A DNA stretch of 64,000 nucleotides. It comes from Prorocentrum cordatum. Taxonomy: Eukaryota; Sar; Dinophyceae; Prorocentrales; Prorocentraceae. Each line of letters starts with the position of its first letter. Position 1 is the stretch's first letter. The stretch lies in contig CAUYUJ010015283.1 in NCBI GenBank assembly GCA_963575745.1, forward strand, positions 859,410 through 923,409, written 5' to 3'. The notes beneath the pieces were generated by a model that was given only the letters and a program-made list of their open reading frames with translations, was not told the origin of the DNA and searched no databases. Positions 10,729 through 22,807 of the stretch are shown here, in pieces. The position numbers were made by a program, and so were the translations under genes.

Positions 10729-11226
10729 ATGCATGCACGAGGCGCTGATGACCGACGTGCCTTCTCTTCGGCTATTGTGCGTTCTGATGCGGTTCCCAAC
10801 CCGCTCCTCTTTGCTGAGGTGCGGCTTGTTCCTGACGCCGTGCTGCCTGCCTTCCCCACCCTTCCCTCCAGGGGGTTCGGGGGCGGGCCGCGTGGAGATG
10901 GCAGGGCACTTTTTTTCTGGACAGGCCATGGATGGACCAAACTCTTCCATGTCCCTCGCAGGCCCTGGCGTGGGCACTTCCACGCGCTCTCGGTCTCTTG
11001 TGGCACGTGGGCCCTGGTCGGTGCCGACATCGACGCTGCGGAGCTTGTCGCTCTGCTCTGTGGCTTGCAGCACGCTGCGCCAGGCGTCACTTTCTACACT
11101 GACAGCCAATATGAGCATGACGGTGTGTATATTCGATGCCGCGCCTTCTGCGCGAGCGCGCGCCTTCTGCGCGAGCAGCCGCAGCGCATGGGCCGAGATT
11201 TGGATTCAGGTCAGGTATCGCGTTGA
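10729..11226 (+). pseudogene. RNase H fragment of a retrotransposon
   Basis: The plus-strand frame contains AAELVALLCGLQHA followed by VTFYTDSQY, the alpha-helix glutamate and the second-aspartate strand of an RNase H domain of the type carried by non-LTR elements. The first catalytic Asp block and the C-terminal His/Asp block are not recognisable, and the frame stops at 11226. It begins directly after the 10-kb trinucleotide tract. I read it as a decayed retrotransposon 3' fragment, not a host RNase H. Confidence 0.5.
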
Positions 11227-11751
11227 TGAATGGGGGGGCTCTAGCACGCGCGTGTCGTCGAGGGGCGAGCGCACAGCACGCGCGCGCAGATGCAGAGAAG
11301 GGCCTCTACTGATCTCGTCAAGTCTGGTAACGATCTGGCTGACTAGCGCGCCCAATGGCAGCGCGACAGGTCCTGCATCCCCGTCGTTTTGAGGGACCGT
11401 CGCAAGGCCAAATATCAGGTCTTGGCCGCCCAATGGGTCGCCCAGTTCGGTCCTGTGCTTGATGATCTCGACTTTTCCCATGTTGCTAAGGAGCAGGCTT
11501 CGGCTGTTCGCCCTTCCCACCTCCATTCTTTCTGCACTGCGCCGTGCGGATGTGGCGCACGCGAGCCCTGCCAGGACAGGTGCCGGAACGCACGTTGCCC
11601 ATTGGTTCCAAATGACGTGAAGGCGCTGGTGTGCAGTGTGGGGGGGGGAATGGGAGGAGAAGGGAAGGGGGCGAGGTCTCTGCGAATAAGTGCTTCGCAT
11701 GGGCGAGGTCTCCTCAGGCGGCCGTCAGCTGAAATCCCACCAGCCCTTTAG
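11227..11751 (+). pseudogene. Possible 3' continuation of the RNase H fragment, Cys-rich
   Basis: A plus-strand frame at 11389-11751 carries CTAPCGCGAREPCQDRC, a cysteine cluster of the sort often found at the C-terminus of non-LTR proteins. It is in another frame from the RNase H piece, so if related it has been frameshifted. A host exon is possible; evidence is weak. Confidence 0.25.
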
Positions 11752-11760
11752 GGGGTGATT

Positions 11761-13760
11761 TGCTTAGGGTGGATCCTCCTCCAACCCACTTCTTCCTCTT
11801 TATTGATATACACCCCCTCCCCCAGGCGACCGGGGGCCAACCAAGCACCACGCCAACACCATGCCGACCCGCCCCCAACCATCCCTGTAAAGAACAATGC
11901 TAACCGCACTCTGCCTCCACATTTGGAGCATGCGTGGCCAACCCGATACGGACCCCCCCCCCCACCATCCATGTCAAAAAACAATGCAATGTATACTGTG
12001 GGGCACAGTCTTGAGTCATGTTCGTGAAGCCCGCGAGGACTTTGAATGGTTTTGGCAAGTACGGCGCGGGTGTCAGCATACTCACTACTGTGCGCAAGGC
12101 TGCCATCCATTACAAAAAAACAACACAACTGGCGCCTCGCGGCTAAATCTGGATCGTGCGATGCCGTTCCGTTATCACTGTAAAGTAATATTTGCCAGCG
12201 CAAAACCCCAACAGCTCTTAACCCTTGTCCGATTGAACATCGAATCCGTTTCCCCTCATGGGGGTTATCACCGCACCAATCAGTGAACCGCAGCCGCCCC
12301 CTGGCAAAACTCGCGAACATGGGCTCGGAGGAAAACGCTGACCATTTGATGGGCAATGCAAGGCATTGCAAGCAAATTGGCGACATGCGAACATCCTGAC
12401 CTGCGAGCGTGGCCGAAATAACCAAGACTGACGCCAGCAGGAAGCAGTTCAAGGAGGAAGAACAGTGAAACAAGGCACGACCCACAAAAAAAAAAAACTC
12501 TCGCGTGCGTAACCAGCTAGCTCCAGCCAGCGGGACTCGCACTGGTCCCCAATGCACCGGGAGGACAAGAGGGGGAGAACGAGACCAAAGAGCAAGAGGA
12601 AGGGCGAAGGAAGGGTCACTAAAAACTGGGCGCAAGCACTCGCCAACATAGACATCATGAGATAGGCGGGCCCTACGGTGCCCAGCTCGGCGCACGCTGC
12701 TCAGCAGCGGCTGGAGGGCGAGCCAAAGCTAAAAATGCAGCTAAGGGTCGGCCAGCAGCAGCTGTCGACCATCAGCACGCCAAGCCCACGCAGGCAAAGG
12801 CATGAGCTGCCAATTGAGGAGGAAGGTGGGGGAAAGGGAGGGAGGAGAGAGAGAAAGGGGAGGACAAAGGGGAGGAGAATCGCTCCGCAAAGAACAATGT
12901 ATTTCGAGCGTGGTCAAACCAGCCCTGGAAAAATCGACGGGCTGGCATCCCCTAGATAGGGCGACGCACAGGCGTCCACCCTCAGGGGCCGAGTCCAGGG
13001 CAAGCGCCCTCCCACGAACCATCGGCCACGCGGTCGTGACAGCCAGAGGCCTGCCAGCGTGGACTGGCCAAGAGGCACCCCGCGCCCTTGGAGGAGGGAG
13101 GAGGAGAAGGACAGCAGGCGGAGGGAGGAAGGGTGGAAGACTATTGCGCGCTCTTGCCGCGCCGTCGGCCTTTACGGCCTCCAGCGCCACTGCTTCGGAC
13201 GCCCCCCCCCCCGCGGGGGGGCCACAAACCCGAGGAAGGCAAGGGACCACCCACCGACGACAGCGACGACGACGACGCCGACGACGAAGGACGACGACGA
13301 CGAAGACGACGGGGGAGGAGGAGGGAGGCACCAGCAGCAGCAGCAGCAAGAGGAGGGGAGGGGAGAAGAAAGAATGAGGGGAGGGGGGAAGAAGGAAAAA
13401 CGGGAGAGAAGCGGTCCCCGGCCCCCGTGGCTAACGCCATTCAGGCCCGGGAGCAGGGAAGGGGGGAGGGAGCTCGCTCAAGTTTCGCTCTGTCGCGGGG
13501 GAGAGGTCTGACGCCATGACTGACGCCATTCAGGCCCAGGAGGGGGGAGGGATGGGGGGGGGGCGGTGGGCGGACAAATCGTGCCCCCCCGCCATGCCAA
13601 AAGCGCGTGCGGCCCAGCCCCCGCCGCACCACCCGAGCGACGCCTGCAACTGCCCGCCCTTGGCGGCCACCATCCAGGACCGGGCCATACAACGCCAGAG
13701 GAGGGAAGAGAGGGAGGGAGAGCGGGAAGCGGAAGAGAAAATACGGCGTTCGAGCTGGCC
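11761..13760. other. Gene-poor spacer with short repeats
   Basis: No exon is supported. A ~20-base motif beginning CCATCC and ending ACAATGC recurs near 11877, 11964 and (weakly) 12102. 12820-12880 and 13080-13130 are purine-rich. 13255-13350 is (GAC/CAG)n. GACGCCATTCAGGCCC occurs at 13516 and nearly identically at 13434. Confidence 0.4.
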
Positions 13761-13763
13761 CCC

Positions 13764-13908
13764 TCACCGCGGCTGCCACGCGACCCAGGTCGCCCTCATC
13801 GCCTCCGGGTGGCCGCGCACCGCGTGCCGCAGCGTTTGCGGCAGCATCCCCCGCGCGACCTCGGCGGGGTAGTCGCCGTGGACGGTGATCAGGTAAGCCC
13901 GGTAGACG
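13764..13908 (-). CDS. Short terminal exon, unknown protein
   Basis: After a plausible acceptor (CGGGTCGCAG) the minus strand reads VYRAYLITVHGDYPAEVARG, then LPQTLRHAVRGHPEAM and ends at TGA 13766-13764. It has ordinary, non-repetitive amino-acid usage unlike the low-complexity surroundings. It lies just downstream of the decayed RT at 13975-16180. It could be the last exon of a host gene broken or extended by that insertion. No family is recognised. Confidence 0.3.
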
Positions 13909-13974
13909 GCTGCGACCCGCAAAGCGGAGAGAGTGTCAGCGTCATGTCCTCCCCCCGCCCGACATCGTCAATCA

Positions 13975-16180
13975 TCAGAAAACTACGACGACGTAGATGA
14001 ACAGCACCACGAGGGGGGGGGGGCGCAATCGTAGACATCGAGAGGCGAAATGCCATACACGCAGGCACACCGAATAGTGTTCGATTGAATATTCACCACA
14101 TCTGCAAGCGAACACACACGATCCATTCCTCTGGAAGCGGCGCGATGAAATCCAGCTGTTCCAGAGCGTTCGGAAGACGGCAGAGGAGACCCGAGGCGGC
14201 ACTAGCCCATTCAAGCGGGCGAGCATATGCAGTGCACGGTCCGCTCGCACGCGCGGGAACAATCTGATGTCCCAGCGGTTCAGTTTGTGACGCATGCGGA
14301 AATGCACCTCGTTCCCGATGGAACCTACCAGCGCCTCGTCGATACCTATACGACCGCACTATACTTCTGATCTTGTCGGCGCACCTGTCCCCAGTCGGCG
14401 GGCGTCGGCTGCCGGCCAGGCGGCATCGCGATTTCGCCCATGATCCGATCATGATGCAGACCTTGCTCGGTGCACGTTGATGAAGCCCCCGTTAGATTAG
14501 CAAAGAAAGACTGCGCAAACCAGCGATGCCACGTGGCTGTTCGCCCCAGCCGCGGCGTTGAGCAATGAGCTCCCGAGTGTATCCTGGTCCAGGCGGCGAT
14601 GTTCAGCGACTCGAAATGCAGCGCGCGCATACGGGTTGCCACCGCGCGTCTCCGCAAACAGATGAACTCGCACGGCGCGCCGCACCCGCGACGTAGGATA
14701 TGGAGGCCCCGCGCGCTGCACCAACCACCGGGGCCCCGAACCATAGCTCGCAACGCCTGCTCTTCCACCTGCTCCCACTGCTCCGGAAACGCCTCCAACT
14801 GCGCCACAAACATCAATGATGAAATTATGCGACTGTCGCGTGGGCCGAAAAGGGGGCCGCCCCCGACCCGCCGCGCGAGCTGCGGCCTTCCGGAGGGGCC
14901 CCTGCCAGTCCGAATTCCCGCGCTCGGGGCCCAAGTAGAAGCCGAGGCATTTTGCAGCACGCGTGATCTGAATGCCGGCCCATCCAGGGCAGAGAAGGGC
15001 CACTTCACTCCTGAGCTCCTCCGCCTCCACGGGGAAAAAAGGGACGACGGCTGTCTTGGCGATGTTGGCGTGGAGGCCTGCGACGGCAGCACGTTCCAGG
15101 AAGTGGCGCTGCAGCTGGGGCAACGCGGCCGTCAAACTGGGCACGGTCACCCCATGTCGCCCGCATGCGCCCGGAAGATGGCTTCGGGTAAGTGGCGGCG
15201 CACGCGTCGGAGGAAGACGTCCAGCACCACCGCGAAGAGGAGCGGCGAGAGAGGGCACCCTTGACGGATGCCCGATTGCACGCGGACCCCCGCGCGCCTG
15301 CCGACCCCGACGACCATCTCGCAGCGGCCCTCGTCATACAAGGACTTGATGAAGCATAGCGCGTCTCGCGGCAAACCTAGCCCCTCCAGGGCCATCGAAA
15401 ACGCAACCGTGAGATATGGGGGAGGCCGCCTTGATGTCGAACAGTACTGTGCCACCTGATTCCTCTTGCAGCGCCGTCCGAATCATCACCTCCTCCATGT
15501 CCAGCACATTCGCAAGGAGGGAACGTTTTGGCAGGAAACCCCGCTGACACTCGGACACCCACTCGCAAAGCATTCGCCATTGACCAAACTCAGCGGTCGG
15601 ACGTCGCCAGCCGCGTAGTAATCCACCCCGTCATCTGTCTAACCGGCAGGGGCCTTCGGCAGCAGCACCAGCAGTCCCATATTGAATTCGTGGATATCGG
15701 CGGGGTCCATAGAATGAAACTCCTGGAGGTGCGCAGGCCCTAACTCCGCGGAGAAGTCCCGGGACACCGCCGTGAGAAGGTCAATTGCCGTGGGCCCGAG
15801 CCGCCTCCAGGCCGCATACGGTATGCCGTCAGGTCCAGGTGCCGAGTTCGGGGATACGGCAATGGCGCCACATCCCGTCGTCGCACGCGCCAGCGGGCAT
15901 CCGACGGAGGCGGGGGGCTGGAACCCTTTGGGAAGCCCTCCGGCATCCATCGCGACAGCAAGGCAGCATCCCGGGGTCGGGCCGTAAACACCTCCGCCCA
16001 ATGCTCGCGGAGCGCTGTGGCCATCTCCTCTGGGTCTGTCACGACTGTCCCGTCCGAGAGCTGCGCGGCCGCCAATCCTGTAGACCTCCCAGGGAAGACG
16101 AACTTCAGCTGCCTGCGAACTTGCCCGCGACGCCGTTCAGCCTCCGCCTCCGGGAGTGCTACGGGCACGCCTACCATCGC
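13975..16180 (-). pseudogene. Non-LTR retrotransposon reverse transcriptase, frameshifted
   Basis: Read along the minus strand the RT blocks appear in the correct order but in changing frames: REHWAEVF (~16010), SAPGPDGIPYAAW (~15840), RPLSLVN (~15580), QRGFLPKRSLLANVLDMEE (~15540), GIRQGCPLSPLLF (~15270), then where FADD is expected only RAHAGDMG with a frame change (~15165). Thumb sequence follows (KTAVVPFF, ~15040) and a C-terminal Cys/His block (CRCGEYSIEHYSVC, ~14080). At least four frame changes and the broken catalytic box make it dead. The 5' endonuclease is missing on this strand but lies inverted next door. Confidence 0.8.
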
Positions 16181-16209
16181 GCCTCAACGTGGTCGGGCTT
16201 GCGGTTCCT

Positions 16210-17480
16210 ATCGCGGTGATTATGTCGGGGCCGCGTGGAACGCACTGGCACTATTTGCGCGAGATGCTAGCCGACACCACCGGAAACGGCATTATGCTAT
16301 GCGACTTCTGGGCAAACGCGACTTAGTGTTCCTCACGGAGACGCACGGCACGGAAGGTGCTGCAGCGGCGCTCGGGCTTCCTCCTGGCGCGCGGGCTTTT
16401 TGGTCCTCTGGAAATACCAGGCGCGCCGGGGTGGGCATCATCGTTCGGGACACCTTCATCCAGAGATTTCGTTTTGCGGAACCTTGGCTTGAGAAAATGG
16501 TGCCCAGCAGGTGCGCTATTATTCATCTTGTTGGTGATTTGGGTTCTGGACTTGGTCGTGTTATTTTGCCACGGGGGCGGACGGCGCAGTTACGCCTCGG
16601 GGTCTGGCAATTCTTGATGGGGCACATTGCAGCCCGGCGCAACAGCGTGCATTGATGCGACGATTGATGGCATAAAGGTGTTCGACCCAGAAGTCGGCGT
16701 TGGCAATAGTTGCAGGTGACTTCAACTGGGTAGTGGAAGACCGTGACCGCTGGAACAAGACAGCGGGCGTGTATTCTGGCTACTCGGACAGCTCGGACGA
16801 GAAACACTGGAACGAGATTGTGGCGGCGCCCCTTGGGTTGTACGAGGTGCGCCAAGCAAGTGCCACACACGATTCCGCTTCCGCACGCTCTCGACTTGAT
16901 CCAATATATTGCAATGCGCCAGTGGCTGACCAGCTGGATCGACAGATCGCGTGCGCTGCATTGGAATGGGTACCTCAACTTTCGGCCCATCGAGCAGTCG
17001 CATTTTCGCGGCGAGCATCTTCCCGAACATCTTCTGGCATGGCCGCCATACCAACGGATATCGTCAAGCATTGAGAACTGGGCAGTCAGGGTATTGCTCG
17101 ATTTCGAGGCTCGGCTCCGGGGAGATCCAGCTGCGGAACAACCGCTCAGGAGGCTAGCAGTACTCAAAGTTTCGATTCGGTGCGTTTCCACGACCATGGC
17201 TAAAGAGCAGCGCGCTGCGAGCATGGTTGCGGCCACCACGTTCGACGGCAAGATTGGCCCCACTATGCGTTCCATCCGTGCGGTAGAGGACGGGCGACTC
17301 GAGGCTCGTCGACGGTGTATTCAGGCTTACCTTCATCTTGCGACTTTGGCCCTTGACCCGCTCTCACCCGCACTTCAGGCAGATGGTGGACTGGGCCCCT
17401 TCCGCGATCACGCTGTGGAGCTGCCTCGCGAACGTGCCATCGAAGCGCTTCAGGATTTCACTGTAAAGTGGTTTTTGACA
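16210..17480 (+). pseudogene. Non-LTR endonuclease (APE-type) segment, inverted relative to the RT
   Basis: The plus strand shows endonuclease blocks DLVFLTETHG (~16320), RAGVGIIVRD (~16420), IVAGDFNWVVEDRDRW (~16703) and LSAHRAVA (~16979; SDH is degraded to SAH), then a linker to about 17480. The frame changes between 16655 and 16700. It abuts the minus-strand RT within ~40 bases. In an intact element the endonuclease precedes the RT on the same strand, so this is either the inverted 5' end of the same insertion or a second element. Confidence 0.75.
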
Positions 17481-17559
17481 GGGACGGCGGGGATGGTGGC
17501 GCGTGGCCTGCTGTGCGCAGGCCCAGCAGACACAAGAATGGGCATCGGCTTTCGCAAAG

Positions 17560-17870
17560 GATGGCGGGGGCCGACATGTTTCCCGATGTGTGCTTTCACG
17601 TGCGCAGGCGCACCTGACGCACTCTGCACGTGCCCCGAACGCGGCGCACCTGGCGCGGCTGGAGTGTGCGACACACCTGGCGCACTCGGAGCACGTGGCG
17701 CATCTGGCGCATCAGGCGTGCCTGGCACGCTCGGGCTCCAGGGGTGCCTGGCGGGCGTGACGCCCCTGGCACGCGTGGCGCACCCTGCTCAAGCGTCGCG
17801 CACCTGGGGTCGGCTTTCGGCTTTGGTTCCCAGTAGCTGCCCATCCAAAGACGACCGCTGAACATGCTCA
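17560..17870. repeat. Degenerate ~12-15-bp GC-rich tandem repeat
   Basis: The motif GCACCTGGCGCA and variants recur to about 17790. The collagen-like Gly-Ala-Pro translation is a repeat by-product. 17880-18000 carries nothing recognisable. Confidence 0.6.
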
Positions 17871-18009
17871 GGCTCGGGTGCTACTCGTGTGTAGGGAGGG
17901 CGGGTGGGAGTGAGCTAGACGGCTTGTGGGCGGGCGGGTAGCTTGACCCCTCCCCCTACCCCCTACCCCTAGACCAGGACGGGCCGGGCCTCGGGTCGTC
18001 AGAGCGTCC

Positions 18010-18970
18010 AAGATGGCCTCGGCGAGAATGCCAACATCATTGATTGTACACGTTGTTTGGCCACAGTCTGGCCTCCTGGAGGGGGGTGTGAGCGGAATTC
18101 AGGAGCCCCCCTCTTTTGATCGATCTCCTCCAAGGTGGCCTCAAGATGGCCCCCGAAGCTCCCAAGGGTGCCCCCAAATGGCCCCAAGCGGTGCCCTGGA
18201 GGCCCTCAGAGGCCCCCAGGAGGTCCCCACGATGCCCCCCAGAGGCCCCCAAAAATGCCCACAAGAGGATCCCAAGAAACCCCAAGACGCGCTAAGAGGC
18301 CCCCGAGAGGCACCCAAGACGCATTCAGGAGGCCTCGGCGAGAAGGCCAACAATATTCATGTTACGATGGTTTGGCCACATGTTGGCGTCCTGGGGGGGT
18401 CTAATTCAGGAGCCACCCTCTTTTGATCGATCTCATCCAAAGTGGCCCCAAAATGGCCCCCGAGGCTCCCAGGGGTGCCCAAAAATGGCCCCAAGCGGTG
18501 CACGGGAGGCCCCAAGAGGCCCCCAGGAGGTCCCCACGATGCCCCCAAGAGGCTTCCCAAAGAGACCCTCAAGACGCGCCAAAAGGCCACCCAGAGGCAC
18601 TCCAGACGCCCCAAGAGGCCTCGGCGAGAAGACACAATCCATTGAGCGTACGAATGTTTTGGCCACATGTTGGCCTCCTGGGGGGGGCTACATGTACTAC
18701 GGCCCCTCCTTTGATCGACCTCCTCCAAGGTGGCCCCAGGATGGCTCCCAAGGGTGCCCCAAGAAGGCCCCGAGAGGTGCACCGGAGGGTCCAAGAGGCC
18801 CTCAATCCCCCCAAGAAGCTCCGAAGAGGCCCCAAGAGGCCCCCTAGAGGCATCCAAAACGCTCCAAGATACCCCCCCGGACTGCAAACGGACGCGCAGA
18901 ACACCCCAAGAGGACTCCAAAAAGCTGTGAGGAGAAAAATCCGAACAGCCTCAAAGATGCATCCAAGAGG
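18010..18970 (+). repeat. 11-bp array, plus orientation, in three ~300-bp blocks
   Basis: AAGANGGCC-type units. Three longer blocks each begin with TTTGGCCACA plus GTYTGGCC/GTTGGCC (near 18056, 18370, 18659), then the run CTTTTGATCGATCTC or its variant (18113, 18419, 18709), then array. So a ~300-bp higher-order unit is repeated here. Confidence 0.75.
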
Positions 18971-18989
18971 CGTCTGGCCTTGTCTGCTC

Positions 18990-20010
18990 GCCCTCCTCCC
19001 CCTCCCCCTCCCCCTCCCTCCTCCTCCTCCTCCTCCTCCTCCTCCTCCTCCTCATCCTCCTCCTCAGCAGCAGCAGCAGCATCAGCATCAGCATCAGCAT
19101 CAGCATCAGCATCATCATCATCATCAGCAGCAGCATCATCATACTCAGCATCATCATCAGCATCATCAACAGCATCATCATCGGCATCATCATCAGCAGC
19201 ATCATGAGTATCATCGGCATCAGCATCAGCAGCATCATCAACATCAGCAGCATCATCATCAGCATCATCAGCATCACCAGCATCATCAGCATCATTAGCA
19301 TCATCATCACCATCACCATCAGCATCACCAGAATCAGCATCACAATAATAATCAGCAGCAACACCACCAGCATTATCAGCATCATCCGCATCATCATCAT
19401 CAGCATCATCAGCATCATCGTCAACATCATCATTGTCAGCACAATCATCACCATGAATAATCATCATCAACAGCATCATCAGGAATGATCATCATCAGCA
19501 ACATCACCATCAGCAGCATAATCAGCATCAGCAGTATCATGAGCATCACCATAGTCATCAGCATACTCGTCAGCATCATCGGCATCAGCATCACCATCAT
19601 CATCAGCAGCAGAATCATCAGCAGCATCATCATACTCTATATCATCAACATCATCAGCATCAACACCGTCAGATTCATCATCATCATCAGCATCGTCCGC
19701 ATCATCATCATCATCATCATCAGCATCGTCATACTGATCATCAGCATCATCATCACCACTACCATCACAACCACAACCACCACAATCATCATCATCATCA
19801 TCACCATCACCATCACCATCACCATCACCATCATCACCATCATCATCATCATCATCGACAGCATCATCATAATCATCATAATCACCATCATCATCATCAT
19901 GATCAGCATCATCATCATCATCACCATCATCATCACCATCACCATCACCATCACCATCACCATCATCATCATCATCATCATCATCATCATTATCATCCGC
20001 TTATTCCTCC
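18990..20010. repeat. (CTC)n then (ATC)n microsatellite, ~1 kb
   Basis: C/T triplets at 18999-19063, then CAT/CAG triplets to 20000. Same strand bias as the 9.7-kb tract (CAT on the plus strand). Confidence 0.9.
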
Positions 20011-20194
20011 TCTTCCTCCTCCTTCCTCATGCCTCCTCCCCCTCCCCCTCTCCCTTCTCCTCCTCCCGCTCCTCCGATTCATCCGCCACCCTTTCCATCT
20101 CAGGGTATGACGACTTACCCAGCCTCTGTATTCTACTGCATGCTCATCCACATCCCTGATCAGGGCAACTCGTCTGGGCACCCTTTCTGGGTGG

Positions 20195-21868
20195 GCTGGT
20201 GGGTTACTTTTTTAGTCAGCAGCCGCAGTCGAGCGCGCCTTTTTTTTTCCATGCTCGGGCCATACGCACGCGGCTCTGGCCAGTCACCCTCCAGGTGGGG
20301 TGGCCCGACGGTGCCTGGGCGCGCCAGTGGCGGAGACCCAGGGCAGAGACCGTCGGGCGGGTGGCCCCTCACAAGCGCACAGCACCGCCGAGGTGGCGGT
20401 GGGCCTTGGACGGGGGCCTAGTCCGACGATCCCGAGTCGTCCACGCCGAAACCCACAGGAGGGATGGGTACCCCATCCTCCTCTAGGCGCCTGCTGAATG
20501 GCTGCTGGCGCCCTCGACCAGCCTCGAACCTCTGTGGGCGAGGCTCCAATCTTGGGTGCGGCTGACTCGGGAGTGGCATCGCCGCGCGCGCTGCTGCACG
20601 TTCACGCTGCGCCCGCTGCTGCCTTTGAATTTCTGCGGTGTTGTACCGCTCGGACTCTGAAGCAAAATCTGAAAACCTTGGATGCTTGCCAGCCAGAAGA
20701 CGATTTCTGATGTTCGCACGTCCGCCGCTCTTGGGAGGGCGTCCTGGACAAGTGGCTGGCAAGCCTCTGAAAGCATACTGGGCATAGCGCCCACAGATTA
20801 GACAAAAGACAACTGGCACGGCAAAATGCGCTATTGCCATCTGGTGGCTGGCGTGGATGCCTTCGAGGCCGCGCCTGAACGCGCTGGCCAGAGGCTGACA
20901 CGCTTGTCTCTCTCGTGCGACGGCTGCCTTATAAGATCGGGCGTACGTAAAACAAGCTCTGCACCTGTACGGTATCGGCCCTTGAAGAACCTCCCAGTCG
21001 TGCACGACGATGGTGGCCTGAACCTTACAGGGCAGAGCGGCTCTCTCGCATTTGTGCCTACTGCGCTGGCAAAGGGCGAGAACTCTGGGCGCATATAAAC
21101 CAATCGCTCGAGCGGCCTCTATTTTGCGTTGCAACTCCTGCAGCGCTGACGGGTTGAAACTTGGGTGGCAGTCCATTGCCGCCTTCGCCATCTTGTCCGC
21201 TGCTGTGTTGATCTCGGCAGCGAGTCTGGCCTCTCCAGCCAGATCGTTCACATTCTGATGGCTCTTGACTTTAGAGGCCGTCTCGAGGAGGTGTCTGCTG
21301 TCCCGCGCAAGCGCTAGCTTGTGCAGGCCTGAGTACTTTAGCTTACTGCTGAGACGTGTCGGCAGTGGCCTAGCGTGCTGATCCAGGACCGCTTTGCAGT
21401 CCACCCAGGCCTTGGAGGGTTTGGTGAGGGCCTCCTGGAGCACCAGGAAGCCCATGTGCTCCCCAGCCTGAGAAGTCTGGGGGAGGTTGGCTGCCACAGC
21501 GCCATAAAATGAGGCCTCTGGGGCCCCGTCGGTACTGTAAGCCACTACCGAAAACGTCGCTCTGTCTAACTCCGCAATGCCTGTCTTGGTGCACGACCCG
21601 TCGGTTCCCGTGAGCCCCCCAAAGTGCGGTACCGTGTCTGGCTGTCCGTCGTGTCTGACAAATCGAACAATGGGCTTCTCCCTGGGCAGCGGAAAATCAT
21701 CGTGCTGCTCCCCTGGATGCTCGAAAAGACCGAAGCAGTACAGGGGGCTGTTCTCTGGCGCCTCCAGCGCGGCCTGCAAACCTCTGGCGGCAGCAGCTCT
21801 GTCCTGAGGGCGACAACCTCTGGATGCGGACAAGAGAAAAGACGGTGGGCGAATCGCTGGTGGGTTAC
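20195..21868 (-). mobile_element. 5'-truncated non-LTR retrotransposon insertion with 13-bp target-site duplication
   Basis: GCTGGTGGGTTAC occurs exactly at 20195-20207 and at 21856-21868. On the minus strand the inserted body runs from 21855 to 20208 and ends ...GACTAAAAAA directly against the left copy: a 3' A-tail followed by the duplicated target. The body contains the RNase H/zinc-finger frame. These are the three marks of target-primed reverse transcription with 5' truncation. The duplication being perfect suggests a recent event. Confidence 0.85.
20418..21855 (-). CDS. C-terminal part of non-LTR ORF2: RNase H plus zinc finger
   Basis: The frame is open without a start from the truncation point (21855) to the TAG at 20418. 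It has all RNase H catalytic blocks in order: TGTDGSC (~21590), QAGEHMGFLVLQEA (~21450), WVDCKAVLDQ (~21400), and KVKSHQNV ... NTAADKMAKAA (~21260-21190). Further on it has a Cys-rich block FCLICGRYAQYAFRG ... CPGRP (~20790-20735) of the type ending dinoflagellate non-LTR proteins, then a basic Arg/Gln/Pro tail. RT and endonuclease are lost to 5' truncation, so the fragment is not autonomous, but this frame is intact. Confidence 0.8.
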
Positions 21869-22690
21869 GTTACGTGAAGCGTCTACTTTAGAATTCGCTC
21901 GTGACTTGTTCGATATTGAATGGCACGCTTAGGGTCACAGAGGCACGTATTGCACGACCAAAGAGCAGGGCCACCCACCGTTGTGCAGCTGTGCAAACGC
22001 TCTGTTTTTGCGCCGAAGCTGTGCTGTGTCGAAGAGGAGGAGGAAGAGGAGGAGGGGGGAAAGAAAGAGGAGCAAAGATGAAAAGAGGAGCACGGATGAA
22101 AAGAGGAGCAAGGAGTGAGTGAGGGTGAAGGTCGGAGAGAAGAGGAAGGAGGGAGGGAAGAGGAAGGAGGGAGAGAGGAGGACGGAGGGAGAGACGAGGG
22201 AGGGGGGGGCAGAGGAGGAAGGATGGAGAGGAAAAAGAAGAAAGGAGGAGCAAGGACGAGGAAGGAGATCTGGGAGCCCGAAGTCACCTCGTTTCCCCCC
22301 CCCGCCGCGCCGGCCGTCACGCTCTCCTGGTCGCGGGCTCGGGCGAATTCGGGGCCGCCGCCGGGCTCCAGGCGCCCCCGCGCGGGGTCGCGGCGGCAGC
22401 GCGGGGCTCGAGGGCTCGGAGCACCTGGCCGGGGGAGGGGGCGAGAAGAGAGGCCAGCCAGGCGCGCTCGCGTCGGGAGAGGGGAGGGGAGGGGAGGCGA
22501 GGGGGGGAAGGGGAGGCGGAGGGAGAGGGGAGGGAGGGAGGGGAGGAGAGGGTGAGGAGACATGGGGAGGGGAGGAGAGGGTAAGGCAAGCTAGGTGCGC
22601 TCGCGTCATATCTGACATCCTACCCCTCCCTCCCATCCTCTACCATGGCGCAGATCCCCTCTCTACTCGCACAGTCGGATGTCGAGCAGG
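21869..22690. other. Purine-rich, then very G-rich spacer; no gene
   Basis: 22030-22265 is GGA/GAA-rich. 22430-22590 has many closely spaced G runs on the plus strand and could fold as G-quadruplex. No exon is recognisable. Confidence 0.5.
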
Positions 22691-22807
22691 GCAATGATCC
22701 CGATAGGGTACGCGATGCATTGTAGAGCACGGCATGGCATGGCGTAGAAGAGCACCGCAAAGCGTAGTATCAACCTAGCATTGCATTGCATACCGTGGCA
22801 TGGCACG

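Noticed and set aside
11748-12695. 315-codon minus frame with three similar Phe/Gly-rich segments
   Set aside because: The similarity comes from a short non-coding repeat (CCATCC...ACAATGC) seen three times; no domain and no splice support.
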